Part shown: one piece after another, positions 1 to 19,502 of the stretch | How the letters are laid out: each line of letters starts with the position of its first letter | Numbering within the stretch: position 1 is the first letter of the stretch | Assembly (NCBI GenBank): GCA_009176605.1 | Contig: SEYY01024148.1 | Coordinates: 25,001-50,000 of the forward strand | Source: Armadillidium nasatum | Taxonomy: Eukaryota; Arthropoda; Malacostraca; Isopoda; Armadillidiidae | Direction of reading: 5' to 3' | DNA: 25,000 nucleotides | Made by a program: the position numbers and the translations under genes | Notes under the pieces: generated by a model | Databases searched by the model: none | What the model saw: only the letters and a program-made list of their open reading frames with translations | What the model was told of the DNA's origin: nothing

Positions 1-1770
1 TTGACCTCACTCCTCTCATATCGATACAGGTGGGAAAAAGACCAAATCATTCAGCAATCTCAAAGATCTGGGGCAGTTGATTACGGAATCCACACACATT
101 CCAGATTATCCTATCCGGTTCTTCTACACACTTGACTTATACCTCACCAATAAACCTTCTATTATAAATACATCATTTTTCCCTCCCTATTGGTAACTCA
201 GACCTCAATCTTATAACTGGCTCTTTGTTATAATACCTTTTCTCAGCAGCTCCATCATGCCCTTAACGTATTCTCTGGCACTTTAATCGGGCTAATGAGG
301 GACACTGAGATAATTATTTGCTAACTACAATTGGAATGAATACTGTTATGATAAGAAGGATTTTCTTTGTCCCCCAAAAAGGTAGGGGCTGTAATCGCTG
401 ATGGAATGATTAGGTTCATTCCATCTTCAACTAAGTATTTTTCTGCTTAAAATCCATTGTTCGATATCACTTGCTTTCGTGTCATTCATAAAAGAGGCAG
501 TGCTTATCGTGCATGGAAAACCTCTACTTATTTATCTTTTCGCTCTTGCTAATTTTCGTTAAACTCGAAATAGTTGTAGGGATAGTATTCAACGGGCCAA
601 GTGAACTAAAAGGAAGTGCGCTGGCCTCCTTGGTTCTCCTACTGATGAAAATTTTTGCCCTATACCCAAAAGCATCTCTAATAATCACTGCAAATATGAT
701 TTTCCTCTTCTTATTCATCCTGACTGATCTGTTATTAATAGTGCTTCTGAAAAGGCAGATCTCTTTGGCCTCCTTTTTTCCTCCAATTCAGCCCTGAACG
801 ATTCCGACTTTCCTCCTCCTACTCCTCCTCCTCTCAGGTGTCCCATGTTTTCACCTGTGATTACACAAGATCAGGTCCAAGTGATTATGAGAACTATGAA
901 AGTCATGGAGACCAGCAACCAGGAAAGCATTTCTTCCTGTATTCTGAGGCTGTGTGAGTATGAGCTGGTGCCTCTCCTCTTTCAACTCTACTCTCTATCC
1001 CTTACCTTAATACTAATACTTTTCCTCAATGCTGGAAGTGCACATATTTTCAGCCGATCTCGAAGAAGGATAGCTTCTTTGACATCTCTAACTATCGTCC
1101 TATAGCTCTCACTTGTGTTCTGTCTTAAATCTTTGAAATTCTACATAATTCTCATTTTCTGGATCAAGTAGAATCTTACTCCCTTTTTTCAGAACATCTG
1201 TATGTTTTTCAACGTTCGAGGTCTACCGGTGACATACATTCCTATCTTACAGATTTATGGTTTTCTGCTCTTAGGGATTGTAGGGAGTCTTTTGTGCTGG
1301 CGTTGACATTTGCAAGACTTTTGACTTTAAATGGCATGACTCACTACTCTCCAAGCTACCATTCTTTGTGTTTCTTCCTTCTTCTTTGCTTGCATTTGTT
1401 TAATTTTCTCTCAGATCGATCCATATCGTTTCTTTTCTGATACTTATGGCGTTATTCATGGTTCTGTTCTATCTCTAACTCTATTCTTACTTTTCATCAA
1501 CGCTTTCCTCAGCTCCGCTTCCAACTCTTTTCATTCTTATTCCGATGACTCAACTCTCTATTCTTTCACCCATTTCAAATCTGTTCCCTCATTAGTTTCT
1601 AGAGTTTCTTTTTTTTCAGCTTCTGACTCTATTCCTTCCGATCTGTACGAGATTTTTTTGTCGGGTCACCTCAACATTGTGAAACTCAACTCTTTAAAAC
1701 TCAACTTCTTTATATCTTCCTTTCAAAACCACCACACAGCTTTTTCTATTCTCTTTCGACGCCTCTACCT
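1..1770 (+). mobile_element. L1: decayed non-LTR retrotransposon (LINE), subfamily II, endonuclease C-terminus plus RT
   Basis: This is a fragment of a Jockey/I/CR1-like LINE that enters from outside the window. Around 60-220 it reads as the end of an APE-type endonuclease (THIPDYP, then YTLDLYLTNKPS). The catalytic SDH motif appears as SDL near 196-210, so the histidine is lost. A linker follows (WHFNRAN near 275), then RT blocks (YRPIAL-like near 1095-1110), the 'SVVDGH'-equivalent region near 1430-1450, and HSYSDDST at about 1532-1555. In the last, the usual YADD is YSDD. Several frame changes and stops (for example near 290, 440 and 795) show it cannot encode a protein. Homology with L2, L5 and L6, including the SNSFHSY, THFKSVPS and DSIPSDL blocks, defines subfamily II. 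Similarity fades near 1770, at the point where sister copies read TFPILFDDSP. The exact clade cannot be fixed by eye. Confidence 0.88.
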
Positions 1771-2164
1771 TCTCACATGTAAACAACATAAACAAGTGAC
1801 TGTGGAAATAGCAATGTGCCAAATGTGTTGTATTTACACTTATTTTTGTATGGAGCTCATATTTGGGGAGCCTGAAAAAAATGAGGAGGGTACTTGTAGA
1901 TGGAAGATTTGAAGATAATCTGAGCTATGGTGGAGAAAACCAGAATATCTTGATTAAGAAAGAAAGTAGTGAAAGAGTTTGTGATCATGAAATAGTACTT
2001 AGAATGCATATGACTAAAGTGAGATCCTGAGGACATTCGGAAAGTGTACTGATAAATTGAGCAGAATAAAATATATGGGGTCTACTGAAAGGTAGGATAA
2101 GATTAACGGGAGGACCAAAAGGAAGAGATGGAAGAACTCAACAAGAAATGAGACAAAAACCTCA
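1771..2164. other. Unassigned A/G-rich spacer between L1 and L2
   Basis: No gene is recognised. One plus-strand stretch near 1880-2030 is open for about 50 codons (includes VDGRFEDNLSYGGENQ), but I cannot match it to a family. Near 2095-2150 another frame reads GRTKRKRWKNST, faintly like the GRPKKRW tail of many LINE RT proteins. This may be the end of a third retroelement, but the support is weak. Confidence 0.3.
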
Positions 2165-3243
2165 CTGCGAAATTCTATCCAGATCTGCAAGAATAGAATC
2201 GTAAAGAATGAAGACGAGAGGCAAATCTAGATGCAAAGGAAGGAACAGATTTTAAATGAGTAGAAGAATAGAGGGATTGAGTCATCAGCATATGAATGGA
2301 TAGGGCTAGATGAACAGCTGAGAAGATCATTAATGAAAAGTAAGAATAGAGTAGGAGACAAGACAGAATCCTGAGCAATACCACTATTGACAGAAAAGGA
2401 AGAAGACGTCGCTCCATCAACAACAGCCGAAATGGAACGATTATAAAGAAAGCTAGACATAAGTAAGCAAAGAGAAGGAGGAAACCCAAGGAGGGGAGCC
2501 TTTATAACAGTAAAGTATGGCATACACGGACAAACGCCTTAGATTTGTCACGCGCCACAACGCAAGTCTCCCCATGGTCCCTAAGGGCAGAAGACTAAAA
2601 AACTGTGAGATAGGAAAGTATATCACTAGTAGACCTCGAACGCCGAAAGCCATACTGAGGATCAGAAAGAAGGAAATGGGAACCCAGATGATCTAAGAAG
2701 TGAGAGTTGAGAATGGGTTTCAAAGATCTTAGAACGAATACGTGTGAGAGCTATAGGGCCGAAGAGGTTAGCCTTTTCAGTTGGAGGGTTAGCAACAGAT
2801 CAAATAAGAGGAGAAAAGGAATGTATACAGAAATTGTTGGAGATGTTTTTGGCAAGAGGCCAGAAAGATTTTTCAGTAGGAGAATTTAGGAGCTCAGCAC
2901 ACCTTCGTTTGGTGAAGGTTCGTTTTGCTTGCCGAAGAATATCCAAGCAGCGATTCCGATCTGAATGAAAATTAGCGAGAGTGATAGGAGGAGGAGAATT
3001 TTTCCATTATCGATATACGAAATCTCTAGCCTGAATGGCACTAGAAGAAGCGTGATCGAACCATGGATTTTGAGGAGAGAAACATTTAGTTGAAGAAGAA
3101 ATTAACCTGCTCATCTTATCAACGATTACGGCTCCCACCTTATCGGCAGAGACCGAAGCGTCTTCAGAGAAAAAGCAGTCCTTCCAGGGATAGTTAGCAT
3201 AGAAATAACGCAAAGCCCCCCAGTCAGCCCGATCAAAGTGCCA

Positions 3244-3245
<2 letters not shown>
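2165..3245 (-). mobile_element. L2: decayed LINE, subfamily II, linker plus RT, truncated at both ends
   Basis: Read on the minus strand, this starts next to the (AT)n tract at 3246. It first gives the endonuclease-RT linker [16 protein letters not shown], then FSEDASVSADKVGAVI, NPWFDHASSSAIQA and RT blocks. These include a GFPPSLCLLMSSFL equivalent near 2450-2490 and NSGIAQDSVLSPTLFLLFIN near 2350-2400. The catalytic box HSYADDS is at about 2278-2300 and its YADD (2281-2292) is intact. The copy stops near 2165, at the DSIxxDLDxIS block. Frameshifts separate the linker from the RT core, and the region around 2560-2660 is only readable by switching frame. It covers nearly the same consensus region as L1 but in the opposite direction, so L1 and L2 form an imperfect inverted pair. 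Confidence 0.87.

Positions 3246-3334
<89 letters not shown>
3246..3334. repeat. (AT)n microsatellite
   Basis: Pure AT dinucleotide run of about 89 bp. It sits exactly between the 5'-truncated end of L2 (minus) and the 5' end of L3 (plus), in a head-to-head arrangement. Confidence 0.99.
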
Positions 3335-6622
<3,288 letters not shown>

Positions 6623-6639
6623 GATTCAATTGTATATGT

Positions 6640-6703
6640 GCGGTGCGGTTCGCGATGCGGGGTGGTGCGTAACGAATGCGCTGGTGCGGTGCGGTGCGGT
6701 GCG
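6640..6703. repeat. GTGCG/GCGGT pentanucleotide-like tract
   Basis: A short G/C-rich island of imperfect GTGCG repeats (GTGCGGTGCGG at both ends, degenerate in the middle) in otherwise A/T-rich DNA. No coding signal is seen. It could be a microsatellite or a piece of a transposon end. Confidence 0.75.
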
Positions 6704-6780
6704 GAAAATTCCAAAGCTCGGCCAACCCTAGTCCAAACCGACTGACAAGCAGATATAGCCTACCTGGGAGCTGAAGTAGT

Positions 6781-6802
6781 AAATTATTATTATTTTTTTA
6801 AA

Positions 6803-6862
<60 letters not shown>

Positions 6863-6900
6863 CTATTATTATATTATTATTATTTATTATTTTAATGCTA
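6781..6900. repeat. (ATT)n microsatellite, imperfect
   Basis: TTA/ATT trinucleotide repeat, pure in the middle and degenerate at both ends. It runs on into A/T-rich sequence to about 6980. Confidence 0.95.
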
Positions 6901-6996
6901 TCAGCAATACTATTTTTATAATTATTATTTTCAAAATTAGCAGTTTTTTAATTTAAATTAAAATTAAAATTTAAAAAAAAATTCTACGAAACTCAC

Positions 6997-7326
6997 CACA
7001 GGTATAATGCGATTCGTCTGATCCGTCAACGCAATCGCTGACCCCGTTGCACAGGAACTCGGTGGGGACGCACTCTCCGGAGTCACAAATTGTATAATTC
7101 TTTTGATGTTTTAAATTAACTTTTGGGGGATGCCTCTCCTTTTTGTGATGGCTTTCAGGATTTTTAATTTCTGTCATTATTTCACCTTTATTGATTTTGC
7201 CTCCCTCATTATCTTCAAGGTCGGAAGAGAGGACGGTGAAAATATTGAAGTTACTAACCGGAATCTGCATTTGAGAAATGCCATGGATGTTTTCTTCAGT
7301 TCTAATAAAACACGTGTAATTTAAGG
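6997..7326 (-). CDS. Internal exon encoding an LDL-receptor class A (LDLa) domain of an unidentified protein
   Basis: This is the only host-gene-like coding segment. On the minus strand, the last third reads [17 protein letters not shown], then [13 protein letters not shown] and HYTC. That is the LDLa signature: the cysteine pattern plus the calcium-binding D-x-x-DGSDE cluster. Five of the usual six cysteines are visible. The first is not in its usual place, so the domain may be atypical. The exon ends at 6997 followed by GTGAGT (6996-6991), a strong donor. Upstream, a pyrimidine-rich stretch ending CGTCAG gives an acceptor with the exon starting at 7326. Both boundaries fall in phase 1 and the exon is 330 bp, so it is symmetric, as is typical for LDLa exons. 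The N-terminal 70 or so residues are polar and charged ([12 protein letters not shown]). LDLa domains occur in receptors, matrix proteins and modular serine proteases, and one exon cannot tell these apart. Confidence 0.78.
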
Positions 7327-7352
7327 CTGACGCCGAACAAGAAGCAATCATC

Positions 7353-9117
<1,765 letters not shown>

Positions 9118-9187
9118 GTAAACAAGAGGCAGAAATTTGTTTTCATTTATTTCTTATTCACATTATTCCCACATTTTCTCTCTAGAG

Positions 9188-9960
<773 letters not shown>

Positions 9961-10002
9961 AATGGGAGTAAGTGTTTCCAAATCTTTATTGGTTGTACGT
10001 GA

Positions 10003-10905
10003 TATACAAGGTGATCCATATCGATGTTTGCAAACTTCGACAGAATGGAAGGTGATTCATCACTTTGAAATTCTACCGAATAAATAAAGGGATGTAAACA
10101 GTTCTTTTACGTGATTTCCAGGGTACAATTTGGGAATGAACCAAACACCATACATCATAGTTTATTATGCAGCAGGTAACAGAGGGGGGATGTTATTACA
10201 ATAGGCGTTCAAATGTAAACTCTAGCACTGGATATGTAGGTCACACCGGAGAACTATACTGGCCTGCAACTGCCAGTGGTCCATAGTCTTCCTAATACTT
10301 GTTGCTCCTTCCTCGACCCTCTGCATTAAATGTCTGTTGCCTTTCCTTCCCAGGTACTAGCTGCTTTAGATTACCAAATAAATAAAAGTTACAATATTGA
10401 GATCAAGGGACCTGGTCGACCACCGAGTCGAACCATCGAAGCCGATTACCTGAGTTGGTATTTGGTGCTTAGCCAGCGGTTTACGTGAGGCGTCGATGAG
10501 TTGAGGTCCTTTCGTACTAAAAAAACATATGAAACACATGCATATCGTCCAAGAGAATGGACATGTCTCCGACAAGATTCGCAAGGTAAGAATTTCCGGT
10601 CAGGGTCCCGACTAGGATATGCTGCAGGAGAAATGTGCTATTACAAATCTTGCCATAGACGTTGAAACAGATGACATGGGTTATACAACGTCCAGACGTG
10701 GTCCTTATGGGGATTAGTTATACCTTCCCTAGCGGAAGTGGCCTCGTTGGTTCAAACACATCCGCAAAGAACGTAGCGTCTCGGGCATGTTGGTTTAGCC
10801 ACCACTAGCAGAACTTCAGTCTCTTGGGTCCATCACCAGGGTGATGTGCCTGGATGTTCTAACGGTGTTATTTTTTTTAACAGTGTAATTATGGCATCCA
10901 TCCTA
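10003..10905 (-). mobile_element. Decayed Tc1/mariner-type DNA transposon with transposase remains
   Basis: The minus strand reads as a cut-and-paste transposase from about 10870 down to 10220. In order: HHPGDGPKRLKFC near 10845-10810; WLNQHARDATFFADV near 10795-10755, where the first catalytic Asp (usually FTDEA) is damaged; and FNVYGKI and LVGTLTGNSYL near 10660-10583. These match the NVW.GI...LIGP..L...RLTG..YL pattern of this family. A block equivalent to HDGAPAH (second Asp) is lost to stops and a frameshift near 10520-10560. Then comes STRWSTRSLDLN at about 10431-10396, the equivalent of W.ARSPDL, which carries the third Asp. The plus-strand left end TATACAAGGTGATCC (10003-10017) resembles the TATACAGGGTG-type terminal repeats of such elements and follows a TA. 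No matching right end was found, so the 5' side is truncated or too diverged. It cannot encode a working enzyme. Confidence 0.72.
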
Positions 10906-11086
10906 TGGAACCTACAACGTCTTTAATTATGGTGTATGGTTTTTGTGCTATTCCAAATTCCCAATTTTATCCCTGCGATGCCAGGTAAACGAGCATCTCA
11001 TGGCCCTATACATGGATATATTAGGTGGAATTTCATTGTGATGATTTCTCGTAACATCTGTCAAAGTTTCTAAACATGATGAGAAT

Positions 11087-11088
<2 letters not shown>
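10906..11088. other. Spacer, no gene seen
   Basis: Unique-looking sequence between the mariner-type relic and the (CT)n tract. It may hold the missing 5' part of that element, but no motif is readable. Confidence 0.5.
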
Positions 11089-11270
<182 letters not shown>

Positions 11271-11527
11271 CTTTGTCTCTTTTTTCCTACAGATTTGTGT
11301 AAATGGAAGAAACAGTCTTCCCGTAAGATTTTATTCAATTTTTACGTACAATAAAACTAAAAAATTATCAGCACAATTAATTATATAAATATTGACAAAA
11401 TTTCTATTGCTTAGTAAATATAGTAATAGTAAAAAAATGGTTTATGGAAAAGTGATAAAGGAGTGGGGTAGAACTTCAAATCTTAAAGAAAATTACTACC
11501 AAAATCCTTAAAAAAAAAAAAAAAACT

Positions 11528-11573
11528 GGTGCTTTGTTCTTTATGATGATGAAAAAATATTTAGATCGGAAAG
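11528..11573 (+). repeat. Left terminal inverted repeat of the Merlin-like element
   Basis: Starts GGTGCTTTGTTCTTT and ends TAGATCGGAAAG. Its reverse complement recurs at 12534-12580 with about three substitutions and one 1-base gap. Confidence 0.88.
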
Positions 11574-11731
11574 ATTGGTATTTTATTGTTAATTTTATTA
11601 TTAATTTAAAAATAAGTATTTTTTTTACAATTTTTGCGCTTCACCGCGAGTAATTTTTGCAAAAGAAAATTTAAAATTAATTTATTTCACTCAAATTCTC
11701 GATTTAATGTGAAAGATGTGGATCGTTGAAA

Positions 11732-11845
11732 ATGAATTGTGAATATAATTTCTGTTGGTTTGATAAGAATATTTTAAATGAAACTGATGCAGTGAGATTA
11801 TTTCAGAAATACAAAATTACTATTGAAAATAAATTATTTTTTTGA
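11732..11845 (+). pseudogene. N-terminal part of an IS1595-like transposase (relic)
   Basis: The ATG at 11732 opens a 37-codon frame ending in TGA at 11843-11845. It begins MNCEYNFCWFDKNILNETDA and continues VRLFQKYKI. The NETDAVRLFQKYKI part resembles the short N-terminal 'nEe.Ai.ff....' segment of ISXO2-like transposases of animals. The frame runs straight into the TTAGG array, so any original splice donor or continuation is lost. The match is by eye and moderate. It gains weight from lying between the TIRs and upstream of the catalytic fragment. Confidence 0.5.
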
Positions 11846-11990
11846 TTAGGTTAGGTTAGGATAAGTTAGGTTAGGTTAGGTTAGGTTAGGTTAGGTTTAG
11901 TTAGGTTAGGTTAGGTTAGGTTAGGTTACGTTAGGTTTAGCTAGGTTAGGTTAGGTTAGTTAGATTAGGTTAGGTTAAGTTAGGTTAGGT
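11846..11990 (+). repeat. Interstitial TTAGG (arthropod telomere-type) array
   Basis: About 145 bp of TTAGG units with scattered variants (TTTAG, TTACG, TTAAG, TAGTTAG). The motif is the standard arthropod telomere repeat, but this array is internal, degenerate and inside a transposon relic. It may be an ordinary pentanucleotide microsatellite. Confidence 0.93.
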
Positions 11991-12037
11991 TGTGTTTGGT
12001 TGTTAGCTCACGATTTACATAAAACTATTTTCTCTAG

Positions 12038-12142
12038 GTTTGTGCCAATTCAGTGTCAACTTTTGAGCCAATTGGAGGAGATGACTTCACTTTTCAAATA
12101 GATGAGACGTTATTTTCAAAGCGTAAAAATCATAAAGGACGC

Positions 12143-12145
<3 letters not shown>
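12038..12145 (+). pseudogene. Catalytic-domain fragment of an IS1595/Merlin-like transposase
   Basis: The frame starting at 12038 reads VCANSVSTFEPIGGDDFTFQ, then IDETLFSKRKNHKGRYL. This fits the IGG....(V)QIDE..F..RK...GR signature of the ISXO2-like/IS1595 transposase family, including the first catalytic Asp in QIDE (codon 12101-12103). A stop lies in frame immediately upstream, within TTTTCTCTAG, which is a good splice acceptor. An exon start at 12038 is therefore likely. After GRYL the frame enters (TATC)n and (AT)n, and the following FGG/second-Asp parts are absent. It is a remnant with no function as it stands. Confidence 0.72.
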
Positions 12146-12433
<288 letters not shown>

Positions 12434-12533
12434 ATAAAAAAAGAAGCTCAAAAATGTTTTATATGCGATTCTTTCTGTCATTAAAAATTATAATTTTCAT
12501 TTGTAACTTATAAGTAAAGAAAGGCGGAGAAAC

Positions 12534-12580
12534 CTTTCCGATCTAAATATTTTTTCATCATCGTAAAAGAACAAAGGTCC
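12534..12580 (-). repeat. Right terminal inverted repeat of the Merlin-like element
   Basis: Reverse complement of the left arm. It runs CTTTCCGATCTAAATATTTT at the inner end to AACAAAGGTCC at the outer end. Confidence 0.88.
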
Positions 12581-12588
12581 AAAAAACG

Positions 12589-13113
<525 letters not shown>

Positions 13114-13138
13114 TAATAATAATTGATTAGAGACTTTG

Positions 13139-13141
<3 letters not shown>

Positions 13142-13233
<92 letters not shown>
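13142..13233. repeat. (GA)n microsatellite
   Basis: About 92 bp of pure GA repeat. Confidence 0.99.
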
Positions 13234-13235
<2 letters not shown>

Positions 13236-13594
13236 CCGAGGGTCATTGAGTTATGGAAGCAATAAAAATTATAACTAAAATAATAATGATCATGAAAGAT
13301 AATAATAAAATGATAATAATCAAAATAAAAGAATTTTAACTTTTATTTTAAACAAAAATTGAACCAAGAAAGATCAAAACCGACTTTCATTGAGTTTGTT
13401 AAAAATATTAAAATCGTCCCTAAAATAATAAAAATCCTAAAAGGACAACAACAAAATAATAATACTAATAATAAAAATTAATATTATTAATAATTATTAT
13501 TTTTTATTTGTTTAAAAGAAATAACTGCTTATAAGAATTATATTACCATTAATACTGCGATAATATTGGTGACTAAAATAATAATAATAATGTC
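13234..13594. other. A/T-rich spacer with degenerate AAT words
   Basis: No gene is recognised. It contains broken AATAAT runs near 13277-13320 and 13455-13500, probably eroded microsatellite. Confidence 0.6.
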
Positions 13595-14610
13595 AATTGT
13601 GGTGTTCCTTAGGGTCCTCCTGTTTCATCTCCAACTTTATTCTTACTTTCCATTAACGATCTTCTCAACTGCACTTCTAACTCTGTTCACTCTTATGCTG
13701 ACGACTCAACTCTACATTCTTCTACTCAATTCAAATCTGCTCCGTCTTTTGCTTGTGGAGTTGCTTTTTGTCTTCAACTTTCCGATTCTATTCTTGCCAA
13801 TCTGGATACGATTTCCGGGTGGAGTCATAGCAACCTTGTGAAATTCAACTCTTTAAACACTCAACTTCTTCACATCTCCCTCTCAAAAACACCTCCAACT
13901 TTCCTATCCTCTTCGATGGCTCTCCCGTCTCTGATGTAAATTGCATTAACATTCTTGGTCTAAACATAAACAATAAATTGTTTTGGAAACCACAAATTAC
14001 AATGGCTGCTAAGAAGGCCTGTTAGAAGCTGGGAGTACTATTCAGGTTGCGAATTTTTTTTTCTTCCAAGTAGTACTCCAATTATATAATGGTCCTTTTC
14101 TCCCTTGTATGGAGTACTGTTCTCACATTTGAAGGCTCCAGCTCCTCCACTCTCTTAAATAGGGTTGAGTCCAAGGCTAAGAGATTAATAAACTGTCCCC
14201 TACTTTCAAACTCTCTTGACCTTCTATGTCTGCGACGTTGGTGCTTTATCTCTTTTCTATAGGTACTACAATGGCAAGTGCTCGAGGAAATTGGCTCTCC
14301 CATTCCAACTCCATTGCGTCGGCCTCGTTGCAAAAGGGTTGTCCTGCTTTCACATGAATTTTGTGTAGATGCTGGAAACCTCCGACTTTCCCCTTGTGGT
14401 GCCTCCCTTTTCCAGCTACCTTTGTTCTGTGGAACTCCCTACCATCATCTATTTTTCATCCTGCATTTAATCTTCTTGTCTTCTTCAATGCTTCTGTTTG
14501 CGACCACCAGAGAGATGTGCGTTAGGTTCGTGTTCTGGGTGGGTTTTCTTCCTCTTTTCTTTAATTGAATAAGCCCCTTACTTTCAATAACTCTTGTGAG
14601 TGGTGGTGAA
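13595..14610 (+). mobile_element. L5: 5'-truncated LINE, subfamily II, RT C-terminal half and 3' end
   Basis: Begins near VNCGVPQGP (13590-13620), then SSPTLFLLSINDLLN and HSYADDSTLHSST at about 13688-13727. YADD is intact at 13694-13705. It continues FKSAPSFACGV, LSDSILANLDTISGW, LVKFNSLNTQLLHISLSKTP (13835-13892) and ends with broken RT-tail blocks. Those include the GALSLFYRYYNGKCSR region near 14240-14285 and a LRRPRCKRV block near 14311-14340. Stops appear from about 13936 and several frames are needed. The 3' UTR may end at the A-run near 14612-14621 (CTTTAAAAAAAAATATG), unlike the (TA)n ends of subfamily I. Upstream is eroded AAT repeat. Confidence 0.88.
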
Positions 14611-15019
14611 CTTTAAAAAAAAATATGACACCACTGGGATTACTGCTATTTATAATAATTTTCAATAATTAATGCAAAGTAATATTAAAGTAAGTAAAAT
14701 AAAATAATAATATCATGGAAATCACTTAAAACTATGAGATTAAACAATTTAATTTTATTGTTGAATAATATTTTAAAGTAAAATAGAAAACCCTAGAGTA
14801 ATTTTGCTTTACGCCTTTAGGTCCGAAGAAGTTTGAACAACTGAAGAGGGATTTTGAAGAATGCTTAAAAACTAATTATGAAGGAGGTTCAAAATATGCT
14901 ATAGTCAAATGAGATAATAGGGTGATATCTAGATTTCACATAATGGGAGGAGAAATCGGAAAACTTAATGTGAAATAAAGAGTTTTATCTAGCATTTTAT
15001 TATATGGAAATATTCTCGA
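14611..15019. other. A/T-rich spacer with one short exon-like segment
   Basis: Mostly featureless. From about 14821 the plus strand is open for some 30 codons to a TGA at 14909-14911. It starts GPKKFEQLKRDFEECLKTNY after a CGCCTTTAG that could be a splice acceptor. The same frame continues past the stop for about 24 more codons. I do not recognise the peptide. It may be a relic exon or chance. Confidence 0.35.

Positions 15020-19502
<4,483 letters not shown>

Noticed and set aside
1-3245. Twin-priming inversion of a single LINE to explain L1 and L2
   Set aside because: Both cover the same consensus region, whereas twin priming would split one element into non-overlapping parts.
10505-10523. 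Resemblance of GGTCCTTTCGTACT to the reverse complement of the large-subunit rRNA sarcin-ricin loop
   Set aside because: The neighbouring sequence does not match rRNA on either side, and the stretch falls inside the transposase-derived region. Taken as chance.
11846-11990. True chromosome end
   Set aside because: Unique and transposon sequence continues for many kilobases on both sides, and the array is short and degenerate.
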